DNA of 21,217 bases from Candidatus Pacearchaeota archaeon (GCA_017608985.1 JAFCEV010000005.1:1-21217), one strand, 5' to 3'. Positions 1 to 6,788 are shown, counted from the first letter of the stretch. Notes: a model not told the origin generated them from the letters alone. Made by a program: numbers and translations.

Positions 1-190
1 ATTGCTTAAGACAACAAATCCATTAGTATATGAATTGAAAGCAATAATATTTTTATCCTCTAAATTTTTTAGATAACTCACTTATTCCAAGTATGCCTCC
101 CTTTTTTATTATTTCCTCCTGAATTCCATCCCAAGAAAAAGATTCTCCATTAGCAATTTTATCGTCAATAGTCTTCTTTGCTATTTGCAT
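1..190 (-). pseudogene. Small ORF, possibly the 5' part of a frameshifted gene cut by the window edge
   Basis: On the minus strand an ATG at 190 opens a 45-codon ORF that ends at the TAA at 53-55. It begins MQIAKKTIDDKIANGESF. Its start lies 12 nt beyond the ftsZ stop, so it could be co-transcribed with ftsZ. A second frame (+1) is open from a GTG at 81 to the left edge (27 codons) and reads protein-like, ending ...NGFVVLSN. The two frames join smoothly if one base is removed from the six-base homopolymer at 65-70 (T on plus, A on the coding strand). That suggests one longer gene with a mutation or a sequencing indel. No family is recognised. Alternatively the 45-aa ORF is complete, or both are chance. 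The usual archaeal neighbour secE is not recognisable here. Confidence 0.35.
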
Positions 191-202
191 TGATTGCCAA
201 TT

Positions 203-1321
203 TTATTCAAAAAATTTAATTCCTAATTCGTCTTCTATTTCTCCGTGTTTTATTGATTCAAGAGATTCTCCCTGCCCAAGAATCTGTGCACTTTTAACTC
301 CTGTAACAATTAACAAAACTCTTATTGATTTTTCCATATCTTCTGAAATTTGAGCACCACCTATTAATTTTGCATTGGAATTTAATTGATTGCCTACTGT
401 TTCAATAATTATCTTATATTCATCAAGACTCATATCAGGCCCCCCAATAACATTCACAAGTGCTCCTGTTGCATTTGAGATATCTACATCAAGAAGTGGA
501 TTTTGAATTGCTTTTTCAACAGCCTCTATTGCTCTTTGAGCACTGTCTGATTCTCCCATGCCAATCAAAGAAACACCGCCATCAACCATAACTGCCCTTA
601 TATCTGCAAAATCAAGATTCACTAAACCATTTGTCGTAACAAGTTCTGTAATCCCTTTTACAGCATTTGTCAGAATCTCATCTGCAATCTTGAAAGCTGT
701 GTGTAACGGAAGCTCAGGAGCAAGCTCGAGAAGTTTGTCGTTAGGAATAACTATAAGGGTATCAGCAATACTTTCCATCCTTTCCAATCCATTCATAGCA
801 TTCTCTATTCTTTTTTTTCCCTCAATTGTAAAAGGAAGGGTTACAACTCCAATAGTCAAAGCCCCTTGTTTCTTTGCCAAACCTGCTATGAGGGGTGCTG
901 CACCTGTTCCTGTTCCTCCCCCAAGTCCGCAAGTTATAAAAACCATATCTGAGTTGGCTATTTTTTTCTTTATCTCTGATTCTGATTCTCTTGCAGCTTC
1001 TTCCCCTATTTTTGGATTGCTACCTGCACCGAGCCCCTGGGTAAGCTCTTTCCCAATAAGAACTTTCTGGTCTGCATTTGTATAAAGCAAATCCTGAGCA
1101 TCTGTATTTATTGCAATCAATTCTCCTCCACGAATTCCTATTTCCCTCATTCTGCTTAGAGAATTTCCTCCACCGCCCCCCACACCAATAACTTTAATTT
1201 TAGCAGATTGTTTTTTCAGCAATTCTGCAAGCTCTTGGTCAATCTGCCTTAGCTCAGGAGACAAATCAGAATGAACAGATTCTTCAGAAAAATTATTATC
1301 TCTTTTATAAATATCATCCAT
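203..1321 (-). CDS. ftsZ: Cell division protein FtsZ (tubulin-like GTPase)
   Basis: This 372-aa protein is a tubulin-superfamily GTPase that polymerises into the division ring at mid-cell. It has the N-terminal nucleotide-binding motif VGGGGGNS (about residues 47-54), NTDAQ (72-76) and the tubulin signature GGGTGTG (134-140). It also has the T7 synergy loop NLDFADIRAVM (235-245), whose acidic residues hydrolyse GTP in the next subunit. All catalytic elements are present and the length is normal. The first 40 residues form a charged leader typical of archaeal FtsZ. The C-terminus ends in LGIKFFE and shows no bacterial-type FtsA/ZipA-binding peptide. I lean towards archaeal FtsZ1 but cannot settle the paralogue. 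A TATA-like box 20-28 nt upstream, between this gene and the FKBP gene, suggests its own leaderless transcript. Confidence 0.97.
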   Translation of the reverse strand: MDDIYKRDNNFSEESVHSDLSPELRQIDQELAELLKKQSAKIKVIGVGGGGGNSLSRMREIGIRGGELIAINTDAQDLLYTNADQKVLIGKELTQGLGAGSNPKIGEEAARESESEIKKKIANSDMVFITCGLGGGTGTGAAPLIAGLAKKQGALTIGVVTLPFTIEGKKRIENAMNGLERMESIADTLIVIPNDKLLELAPELPLHTAFKIADEILTNAVKGITELVTTNGLVNLDFADIRAVMVDGGVSLIGMGESDSAQRAIEAVEKAIQNPLLDVDISNATGALVNVIGGPDMSLDEYKIIIETVGNQLNSNAKLIGGAQISEDMEKSIRVLLIVTGVKSAQILGQGESLESIKHGEIEDELGIKFFE

Positions 1322-1340
1322 ATCTTAGGAAGATTATTCT

Positions 1341-1350
1341 TATTTATAAG
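1341..1350 (-). promoter_or_regulatory. TATA-box-like element for ftsZ
   Basis: On the minus strand the 31-bp gap between the FKBP stop and the ftsZ start contains CTTATAAATA, about 20-29 nt before the ftsZ ATG. That is the usual archaeal TATA distance from a transcription start, so transcription would begin at or next to the start codon. No Shine-Dalgarno sequence is visible, which fits a leaderless mRNA. Confidence 0.5.
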
Positions 1351-1352
1351 GA

Positions 1353-2003
1353 TTATTGTGATTTTTTGGAATTATTATTCTCAACTTCTTTCACTTCCAG
1401 TTTTAATCCAAGAATATCTTTAAATTTATCTTTGAAGAGTTCTACAAAATCTTTCATTGGTTTTTCAACTTCTAAAACTAATTTTTTATCCTTAATTTCA
1501 AATTTCAAATCTTTTCTGAATAAAAAATCTATTAGAGCCTTTACTTTTTCATTTAATTCCTTTATTTTTCTCAAAACTTTTATTTTATAAACAACTTCTT
1601 TTCCTGCTATAGGATTATTAAAATCAACCATAACTCTTCCCCCTGAAACTGTTAAAATTTTTCCTATTTTTCCATCAAAATTGAATATGACCCCAGGAAT
1701 GGGATTTATCCTTTGTTCTGCAAATACTCTAATAGGCATCATTTGGACAAGATCTGCATTTCTCTTTCCAAAAGCCTCTTCAGGTTTAAGTTCAATTTCG
1801 TATTCTCCAATTTCTTTTCCTATTAAAAAATCTTCAATTGCTTTGAGAAACATATTCTCACCAAGGCAAAAAATAAAGGGCTTTGCTTTTGTTTTTAATT
1901 TTGTATCTTTTATATCCTCTTTAATATTTGAATCAAAAATTTCCCCATCTTTTAATTTTGCTGTAAATTCTATCTCAATGAAATCTTTTTTCTGGAGTTT
2001 CAT
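1353..2003 (-). CDS. FKBP-type peptidyl-prolyl cis-trans isomerase, SlyD-like
   Basis: This 216-aa protein is probably a cytoplasmic prolyl isomerase and chaperone. The N-terminal half follows the SlyD/archaeal FKBP plan. There is a strand with DGEIFDS (residues 19-25), FCLGENMFLKAIEDFLIG (45-62) and ELKPEEAFGKRN (71-82) leading into the inserted chaperone flap. The returning strand has VDFNNPIAGKEVVYKIKV (126-143), matching the family's 'D-N-P-L-A-G' hallmark. Residues 150-216 form an extra charged alpha/beta-like domain seen in long archaeal FKBPs, ending in a polar Asn/Ser/Lys tail. It has no signal peptide. The gene is 31 nt upstream of ftsZ on the same strand and is divergent from aIF5A. 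A TATA-like box about 25 nt before the ATG suggests leaderless transcription. Confidence 0.93.
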   Translation of the reverse strand: MKLQKKDFIEIEFTAKLKDGEIFDSNIKEDIKDTKLKTKAKPFIFCLGENMFLKAIEDFLIGKEIGEYEIELKPEEAFGKRNADLVQMMPIRVFAEQRINPIPGVIFNFDGKIGKILTVSGGRVMVDFNNPIAGKEVVYKIKVLRKIKELNEKVKALIDFLFRKDLKFEIKDKKLVLEVEKPMKDFVELFKDKFKDILGLKLEVKEVENNNSKKSQ

Positions 2004-2023
2004 TAAACTTTCTAATTAAAAAT

Positions 2024-2038
2024 GTTTATAAATATATT
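2024..2038. promoter_or_regulatory. Shared divergent TATA-like promoter of the FKBP gene and aIF5A
   Basis: The 50-bp gap between the two divergent starts holds one A/T-only block, GTTTATAAATATATT. It lies about 20-30 nt from each ATG (2003 minus, 2054 plus). It can be read as a TATA box in either direction and neither gene has a Shine-Dalgarno sequence. The simplest reading is two leaderless transcripts from overlapping TATA elements. Confidence 0.5.
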
Positions 2039-2053
2039 TCTTTTGGATGTATT

Positions 2054-2440
2054 ATGGTTTCAAAGATTATTAATGCCACTGAAGCAAAAGTAGGTACAAA
2101 TATAATTGTTGACGAAATTCCCTGCACTGTAAAAAACATAGACATCAGCACGACGGGAAGGCATGGACATGCAAAGTGCAGAATAGAGGCTGTCGGAATA
2201 ATCACAGGACAAAAAAAAGTTTTTGTAATACCCGGACATGACAGGCTGGAAGTTCCAACAGTTGACAAAAGAAGAGGGCAGGTTTTATTTATTGGAGCAA
2301 ATGTAAATATCATGGATTTGGAAAGTTTTGAGACAATGGAGGTTCGGTGTTCTGATGAAATTAAATCTCAGTTAGAGGTAAATTCCAATGTAGAATACTG
2401 GGATGTGGAAGGAGAAAAAATTATTAAAAGGAAAATTTAA
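2054..2440 (+). CDS. eif5A: Translation initiation factor aIF5A with Arg at the hypusine position
   Basis: This 128-aa protein is the archaeal homologue of eIF5A/EF-P. The family binds between the P and E sites of the ribosome and promotes peptide-bond formation at stalling sequences. The N-terminal SH3-like domain (residues 1-70) contains the tip loop STTGRHGHAKCRIEAVGI (32-49). The C-terminal OB domain is complete. Human eIF5A has TGK50HGHAK and Lys50 becomes hypusine. Here the same loop reads TGR36HGHAK, encoded by AGG at 2159-2161, so the modified lysine is missing. Loop length is unchanged and the rest is well conserved, so this is not a decayed gene. It is followed 2 nt later by L40e and then by a membrane protease, probably as an operon. 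Family assignment is firm; the effect of the Arg is unknown. Confidence 0.97.
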   Translation: MVSKIINATEAKVGTNIIVDEIPCTVKNIDISTTGRHGHAKCRIEAVGIITGQKKVFVIPGHDRLEVPTVDKRRGQVLFIGANVNIMDLESFETMEVRCSDEIKSQLEVNSNVEYWDVEGEKIIKRKI

Positions 2441-2442
2441 AC

Positions 2443-2604
2443 ATGGCAAAAATACCTGAAGCACAAAACAGAATATTCAAAAATGTTTTTGTATGCAAAA
2501 AATGTGGAACAAAAGTTCGGGCAGATCCTCAGAAAATTCTTAAAGGAAAGATTAAATGCAGAAAATGCAAAAAAAGGGCATTTCGTCCTTTGAAGAAAAA
2601 ATAA
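2443..2604 (+). CDS. rpl40e: 50S ribosomal protein L40e
   Basis: This 53-aa basic zinc-ribbon protein begins MAKIPEAQNRIF, the conserved archaeal L40e start (M-A-x-x-P-E-A). Two Cys pairs, CKKC and CRKC, are separated by about 20 residues and can bind one zinc ion. The tail is Lys/Arg-rich (AFRPLKKK). It is a structural protein of the large subunit of archaea and eukaryotes. The spacer between the Cys pairs is longer than in many L40e proteins, but length and ends match the family. It lies 2 nt after aIF5A and 6 nt before the next gene, so it is almost certainly co-transcribed with both. Confidence 0.92.
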   Translation: MAKIPEAQNRIFKNVFVCKKCGTKVRADPQKILKGKIKCRKCKKRAFRPLKKK

Positions 2605-2610
2605 GGTAAA

Positions 2611-4035
2611 ATGAATCTTATTATATATGATATCGTGCTATTAATTTTGTTTTTATTATTCATTTCTCTTTTTCTTTACAGAAACAGAAAAAATCTCAAA
2701 AGACAGGGGCTCTTATTTTTATATAGGACAGGATGGGGGATAAAACTCATAAACAAAATAGGAAAAAAATACAAAAAAACCCTAAACTTTTTGAGTTATG
2801 TTTCTATTGGAATAGGTTATCTTCTAATGATAGGAATTCTTTATCTTGTTGGAAAAATTGTTTATCTTTATGTTGCATATCCTCAAATAGTCAAAACAAT
2901 TAAGGTTCCTCCAATAATGCCCTTGATTCCTTATCTCCCCCAAGTTTTCAGATTAGATTTCCTGCCTCCTTTTTATTTTACATATTGGATTATTATTCTG
3001 GCTATAATTGCAATAACTCACGAATTTAGCCACGGAATTTTTGCAGCATTAAATAAAGTAAAAATTAAGAAAACAGGTTTCGGATTCTTTCCTTTTTTCC
3101 TTCCGATATTCTTAGCCGCATTTGTAGAACTTGATGAAAAACAGATGCAAAAAAAGAGCAAATTTTCTCAGATGGCTGTTTTATCTGCTGGAACTTTCGC
3201 AAATATCCTGACCGCTATTTTATTTTTTATAATAATGTGGCTATTTTTTTCCATGGCATTCACTCCTGCAGGAGTGGTTTTTGATGAATATGCGTATACT
3301 GTAGTAGGAATTGCGGGAATAACAAGCATAAATAATATTACTATAGAAAATGCCACTTATGATAAAGTAGTAAAGTTGTTGAATGACAAAGGATTAAATA
3401 AAATCAAAACAGAAAATGGAAGTTATGTAGCCACGAAAGAATTTTTAGAAAAACAGCAAAACGTTTACAATTATACTTTTTTATATTATGATTCCCCTGC
3501 GATAAATGCTGGCATTGAAGAGACAATAACAGAAATTGATGGGGTCAGTATTACAGGACTGGAGAAATTCCAAGAAGTATTATCAGAGTATTCTCCAGGA
3601 GATAAAATAATTTTAAAAACAGAAACTAAAGAGAAAATCAAGGAATATGAAATCGTTCTTGGAGAGAATCCTGAAAACAAAACTTTGCCTTATTTGGGTG
3701 TCGGATTTGCTGACAAAGGGACATCAGGGATAATAGGAAAAATAGTTAATATGCTGTCTTCTTTTAAAGAATCAAATATTTATTATAAAGCAAATTTTGC
3801 TGTAGCATGGTTTATTTATAATTTATTATGGTGGTTGGTTTTAATCAGCGTTAGCGTTGCATTGATTAACATGCTTCCTGTTGGAATTTTTGATGGAGGA
3901 AGATTCTTTTATCTAACAATCCTGGCTTTAACAAAATCAAAGAAAAAAGCAGAAAAATCTTTTAAATTCATAACGCAATTTTTCTTGTTTCTATTATTAG
4001 TATTAATAGTATTTTGGATTATAAGTTTCTTCTGA
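2611..4035 (+). CDS. Site-2 protease-like membrane zinc metalloprotease (M50 family)
   Basis: This 474-aa integral membrane protein is a likely intramembrane protease of the S2P/RseP type. The zinc-binding HEFSH motif (HExxH, residues 137-141) sits in a transmembrane helix. The third zinc ligand is in NMLPVGIFDGG (420-430, Asp428), the family's N-x-x-P-x-x-x-x-D-G-G motif. Hydrophobic segments lie at about 5-22, 62-88, 124-146, 183-215, 398-420 and 448-472. Between residues 215 and 385 a soluble part contains at least one PDZ-like region (around PAINAGIEETITEIDG) that would select substrates. The length is usual for archaeal S2P homologues. It is 6 nt downstream of L40e and converges with the CARF-like gene, with 6 bp between their stops. 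The substrate is unknown. Confidence 0.93.
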   Translation: MNLIIYDIVLLILFLLFISLFLYRNRKNLKRQGLLFLYRTGWGIKLINKIGKKYKKTLNFLSYVSIGIGYLLMIGILYLVGKIVYLYVAYPQIVKTIKVPPIMPLIPYLPQVFRLDFLPPFYFTYWIIILAIIAITHEFSHGIFAALNKVKIKKTGFGFFPFFLPIFLAAFVELDEKQMQKKSKFSQMAVLSAGTFANILTAILFFIIMWLFFSMAFTPAGVVFDEYAYTVVGIAGITSINNITIENATYDKVVKLLNDKGLNKIKTENGSYVATKEFLEKQQNVYNYTFLYYDSPAINAGIEETITEIDGVSITGLEKFQEVLSEYSPGDKIILKTETKEKIKEYEIVLGENPENKTLPYLGVGFADKGTSGIIGKIVNMLSSFKESNIYYKANFAVAWFIYNLLWWLVLISVSVALINMLPVGIFDGGRFFYLTILALTKSKKKAEKSFKFITQFFLFLLLVLIVFWIISFF

Positions 4036-4041
4036 AATATT

Positions 4042-4392
4042 TTATAAATCAATAACACCTTCTTTTGTCAGAGCTGCGAAACGAATTCCGACTGGCAGAT
4101 TAATCAAAGCTGAAATCAATGCCATGTGTTCTTTACCACCTCCAGATGCAATTGACAATGCAACTTCTGTTCCGTCAATTTTTCCTTGAAGTTTTTGTGA
4201 GAGTTCGTCTTTTAAATCTTTAAGTTTTTTATCTAAATCAACTTTAACAAATTCAAATTCCTTATTATGCTTGAAATCCTTTGCAAAATCACCTCCAATA
4301 AGAATTATCTTCTCCCACTCCCCGTGAGTCATCAGCCCAGAAACCTGCCCCCATGTTCCTTTTCCAGTTGATAATAAAGCTATGAGTTCCAT
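4042..4392 (-). CDS. Small protein resembling a stand-alone CARF/Rossmann-type domain
   Basis: This 116-aa soluble protein has no membrane segment or signal. It alternates hydrophobic strands and helices: IALLSTGKGTW (4-14), EKIILIGGDF (27-36), FEFVKVD (46-52) and VALSIASGGGKEHMALISAL (77-96). It closes with GIRFAALTKEGVIDL. The small-residue loop after strand 1 and the SGGGKEHM loop after a later strand resemble CARF domains, where a T-G-G-T-K-x-M motif contacts cyclic oligoadenylate. This is my pattern reading and not a family match. No effector domain is attached and no CRISPR genes are in the window. It could equally be an unrelated archaeal family with a nucleotide-binding fold. The gene is divergent from the L1 operon, with a TATA-like box about 34 nt before its ATG. 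Confidence 0.7.
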   Translation of the reverse strand: MELIALLSTGKGTWGQVSGLMTHGEWEKIILIGGDFAKDFKHNKEFEFVKVDLDKKLKDLKDELSQKLQGKIDGTEVALSIASGGGKEHMALISALINLPVGIRFAALTKEGVIDL

Positions 4393-4421
4393 ATCAGAAA
4401 AAAATAATTTTAGTTTTTAAG

Positions 4422-4446
4422 TATTTATATGATAAAGTTTATAAAC
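4422..4446. promoter_or_regulatory. Divergent promoter region: TATA-like boxes for the CARF-like gene and the L1 operon
   Basis: Two A/T boxes lie here. The ATTTATAT block (about 4423-4430) reads as ATATAAAT on the minus strand, 30-38 nt before the CARF-like ATG. GTTTATAAAC (4437-4446) is palindromic. On the plus strand it would place the L1 operon start near 4466-4470, just before the leader hairpin. Positions are judged only by archaeal TATA spacing. Confidence 0.45.
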
Positions 4447-4474
4447 TGCAATCATTTCAGAAAATCAATCGTTT

Positions 4475-4530
4475 GAACCATATCGTTGCGGAATAGATTC
4501 TATGTCCGGAGCGCGTGATGTGGGAGGTTT
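4475..4530 (+). promoter_or_regulatory. Structured mRNA leader of the L1-aP0-L12 operon, candidate L1 autoregulatory site
   Basis: The leader folds into one long interrupted hairpin. GAACC (4475-4479) pairs with GGTTT (4526-4530), and ATATC (4480-4484) with GATGT (4517-4521). The apical GGAATAG (4490-4496) pairs with CTATGTCC (4500-4507) with one bulged G. GGGA (4522-4525) is left as a bulge. The strand GATGTGGGAGGTTT resembles one strand of the L1-binding site in 23S rRNA and archaeal L1 mRNAs, but the purine-rich opposite loop of that site is missing. The Shine-Dalgarno GGAGG lies inside the structure, 11 nt before the L1 ATG, so folding or L1 binding could limit translation. This is inference from base pairing only. 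Confidence 0.45.
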
Positions 4531-4538
4531 ACAGCAAA

Positions 4539-5168
4539 ATGGAACTTAAGGAACAGTTAAAAAAAGCTCTGAAAGAACTGAGAAAAGAAAAACAAAGAAA
4601 ATTTGACCAGACACTGGATTTAATTGTAAATCTGCAGAAATTTGACATTAAGAAAAATCAGTTAAACCTCCTCATAACTCTTCCGCACAAAATAAAAGAT
4701 AAAAAAATTGCTGGTTTTTTGGAAGTTAAAAACAAAGAAATAGATACAATTACTCCTGAAGAATTCAAAAAATATTCTGACAAAAAAGAACTAAAGAAAC
4801 TTGTTAAAAAATATGACTTTTTTATTGCCCAGGCAAATTTAATGCCAAAAATAGCAACAGTTTTTGGAAGAGTATTAGGTCCTGCTGGAAAAATGCCTTC
4901 TCCTCAATTAGGAATTATAACTGGTGCCAATGATAAAACAATTACTGATTTGAAAAACAAAATTAATAATATATTAAAGACAAAAATAAAAGAAGCAAGC
5001 ATAAAAGTTCCTGCAGGAAAACAAAGCATGAGTGATGAAGAATTAATTGAAAACATCCTTGTTATTTATAATTCTTTGTTAAAAGAGCTTCCAAGGAATA
5101 AAGAAAACATAAAGAATATTGAATTAAAATTCACAATGACTAAACCTCAAAAGATAAAAGTTAATTAA
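4539..5168 (+). CDS. rpl1: 50S ribosomal protein L1
   Basis: L1 (209 aa from this start) forms the mobile L1 stalk near the E site and, in many archaea and bacteria, represses its own operon. The core motif VFGRVLGPAGKMPSPQLG (about residues 107-124) is the family signature, followed by VPAGKQSM and the C-terminal FTMTKPQKIKV. I chose the ATG at 4539 (MELKEQLKKALKEL...) because a GGAGG lies 11 nt upstream and archaeal L1 proteins start near this helix. The longer frame from GTG 4515 or ATG 4518 would add only MMWEVYSK, which overlaps the leader hairpin. It is followed 1 nt later by aP0. The usual upstream partner L11 is not next to it; a divergent unrelated gene is. Confidence 0.95.
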   Translation: MELKEQLKKALKELRKEKQRKFDQTLDLIVNLQKFDIKKNQLNLLITLPHKIKDKKIAGFLEVKNKEIDTITPEEFKKYSDKKELKKLVKKYDFFIAQANLMPKIATVFGRVLGPAGKMPSPQLGIITGANDKTITDLKNKINNILKTKIKEASIKVPAGKQSMSDEELIENILVIYNSLLKELPRNKENIKNIELKFTMTKPQKIKVN

Positions 5169-5169
5169 C

Positions 5170-6054
5170 ATGGAATTCAAAAAAAATATTTCAAAAACAG
5201 AACCAAACAAGAGAAATGTAAAAACAGTTGAAGAGCTGAAAAATCTAATTGAAAATAAAAAAACAATTTTGATAGCCTCTGTAAAAAATCTTCCTGCCTC
5301 ACAATTTCAGGAAATTAGCAAGAAACTTCGAGGGAAAGCGATAATTAAAATACCAAAGAAGAATCTGATATTAAGGGCACTGGATTCCTCTGGAAAAGAA
5401 GCAATTGAAAAGCTTAAGGAAGATATAAAAGATAGCGTGGCAATATTATTCTCTGATTTGGATGCATTTGAACTTGCAGCTGAATTACTGGAAAATAAAA
5501 GTCCAGCAAAAGCAAAAGCCGGACAAGAAGCTCCTGAAGATATTGAAATTCAGGCAGGTCCAACTGATTTGGTTCCCGGTCCTGCAATAAGTGAACTTGG
5601 AGCATTAGGAATTCAGATACAAATAGAAAAAGGAAAGATTAATATCAAAGAGCCAAAAATAATTGCCAAAAAAGGAGAAAAAATCTCTCAAAGTGCTGCT
5701 GATTTAATGAACAAATTAGACATAAAACCTTTTTTGATTGGATTTATTCCTTTATGTGCATTTGACACTAAAGAAGGAAAATTCTATGCTGAATTAAAAA
5801 TAGATAGAGAAAGAACCTTAAAAGAATTAAAGATTGCATATGAAAGAGCTCTGCCTTTTGCAGTTGAAATTGGTTATACAAACGAAAACACAATTAGATT
5901 CCTTATTGGAAAAGCAGGAAAACAGGAAAAAATATTAGAAAACTTAAAACCTGCTGAAGAGGAAAAGAAAGAAAAAACTCAAACTCCTAAAGAAGTAGGG
6001 GACACACTTTTGCAAAATCCTGAAAAAAATAAATCAGAGGAGGAAAAAAATTAA
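5170..6054 (+). CDS. rplP0: Acidic ribosomal protein aP0 (L10), shortened C-terminus
   Basis: This 294-aa protein is the base of the ribosomal stalk, binding 23S rRNA and dimers of L12/aP1. The N-terminal L10 domain (residues 20-115) and the archaeal/eukaryotic domain II insertion (about 125-180, with GPTDLVPGPAISELGALGIQ) are present. The helical spine that holds aP1 dimers follows at about 215-262. After it comes a Lys/Glu-rich tail ending KNKSEEEKN. Archaeal P0 is usually longer and ends in an acidic stretch plus an LFG-type tail that contacts elongation factors. That tail is absent here, and the spine seems to have room for fewer dimers than the three known in Pyrococcus. The downstream L12 keeps the LFG ending. 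The gene lies 1 nt after L1. Confidence 0.95.
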   Translation: MEFKKNISKTEPNKRNVKTVEELKNLIENKKTILIASVKNLPASQFQEISKKLRGKAIIKIPKKNLILRALDSSGKEAIEKLKEDIKDSVAILFSDLDAFELAAELLENKSPAKAKAGQEAPEDIEIQAGPTDLVPGPAISELGALGIQIQIEKGKINIKEPKIIAKKGEKISQSAADLMNKLDIKPFLIGFIPLCAFDTKEGKFYAELKIDRERTLKELKIAYERALPFAVEIGYTNENTIRFLIGKAGKQEKILENLKPAEEEKKEKTQTPKEVGDTLLQNPEKNKSEEEKN

Positions 6055-6055
6055 A

Positions 6056-6349
6056 ATGGAATACATATATGCTGCACTTTTGCTGCATAAACTCGGAAAA
6101 GAAGTTAATGAAGAGAATGTGAAAAAAGTTGTTGCAGCTGCTGGACAGGAAGTTGATGAATCAAAAATCAAATCCCTGATTTCCAGTTTAAAAGGTGTTG
6201 ACATAGCAAAAGAACTGGAAAGTGCTAATTTGGTTGCTGCTCCTGCAACAGGAGTTTCTGAAGCACCTGCTGAAGAAAAGAAAGCAGAAGCGCCAAAAGA
6301 AGAAAAAAAAGAAGCTGCAGCAGAAGGCTTGTCTTCTCTATTTGGTTAA
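6056..6349 (+). CDS. rpl12: 50S ribosomal protein L12 (archaeal aP1)
   Basis: This 97-aa acidic stalk protein works as dimers bound to aP0 and recruits GTPase factors to the ribosome. The N-terminal dimerisation domain starts MEYIYAALLLHKLGKEV, the archaeal/eukaryotic P1/P2 pattern, unrelated to bacterial L7/L12. An Ala/Glu/Lys hinge (residues 63-90) precedes the ending GLSSLFG, the conserved factor-binding tail. The start is supported by GGAGG at 6039-6043, 12 nt upstream, and by the 1-nt gap after aP0. It is the last gene of the stalk operon; the next gene converges on it. Confidence 0.97.
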   Translation: MEYIYAALLLHKLGKEVNEENVKKVVAAAGQEVDESKIKSLISSLKGVDIAKELESANLVAAPATGVSEAPAEEKKAEAPKEEKKEAAAEGLSSLFG

Positions 6350-6376
6350 AGTTAATTTTACAGAAGGCAAGTCACC

Positions 6377-6398
6377 TATATAGTATAAACTATATTTT
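6377..6398 (+). terminator. Possible transcription terminator after the stalk operon
   Basis: ATATAGT (6378-6384) and ACTATAT (6389-6395) form a 7-bp stem with a 4-nt ATAA loop, followed by a TTTT stretch. It sits 29 nt after the L12 stop in a gap between converging genes. The stem is mostly A-T, and archaeal termination relies more on T-tracts than on hairpins, so the T-rich region may matter more than the stem. Confidence 0.35.
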
Positions 6399-6424
6399 AC
6401 AAAATATATTTTCTAAAAGATGTT

Positions 6425-6757
6425 TTAGTTAAGATGTTTGTTTTTATGCATTAAAGTATAATGCTTATTGTCCATAATTACAAATACTGAACCTCTCATC
6501 TTCAGAAAAAGATATGCATATTTTTTAGCTTCTTCAGTTTTCAACCAGTCTTTTATATGAAGCCCATAACTATAATTTCTTTCTTTTGTGTATAAATCAA
6601 CCCCCACAAGAGCATTTTCTTTTCCTTTTATAATTTTTAAGAGATGCTGTTCATTGATATCTGGAAGAATACCTATATAATTAAAGAAAATTGCTTCTCC
6701 TTTTTTTGTCAATTCTTCTAATTCCTTAATATTCAAAACATCAGGTAACTTTTTCAT
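6425..6757 (-). CDS. Hypothetical protein, 110 aa
   Basis: I do not recognise this family. The protein is soluble, slightly basic and mixed alpha/beta, with no transmembrane segment, Cys cluster or catalytic motif that I can name. It contains AIFFNYIGIL (about 22-31), NALVGVDLY (48-56) and a Tyr/Lys-rich second half. The strand-like SVFVIMDNKHYTLMHK (90-105) lies near the end. It follows the VTT membrane protein gene by 31 nt on the same strand. A TTTAAA box about 25 nt before the ATG suggests it may have its own leaderless transcript. Its reading frame and protein-like composition make it a probable real gene. Confidence 0.7.
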   Translation of the reverse strand: MKKLPDVLNIKELEELTKKGEAIFFNYIGILPDINEQHLLKIIKGKENALVGVDLYTKERNYSYGLHIKDWLKTEEAKKYAYLFLKMRGSVFVIMDNKHYTLMHKNKHLN

Positions 6758-6788
6758 TGTTCAAAAAATTAATTAGAACTTTAAAAAA

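Noticed and set aside
558..1085. A 175-codon plus-strand ORF opposite ftsZ
   Set aside because: It is the antisense shadow of the conserved FtsZ GTPase domain and its translation has no recognisable features.
180..1321. FtsZ GGGGGNS nucleotide loop compared with archaeal GGAGNN
   Set aside because: GGGGGN is normal in bacterial FtsZ, so this is ordinary family variation.
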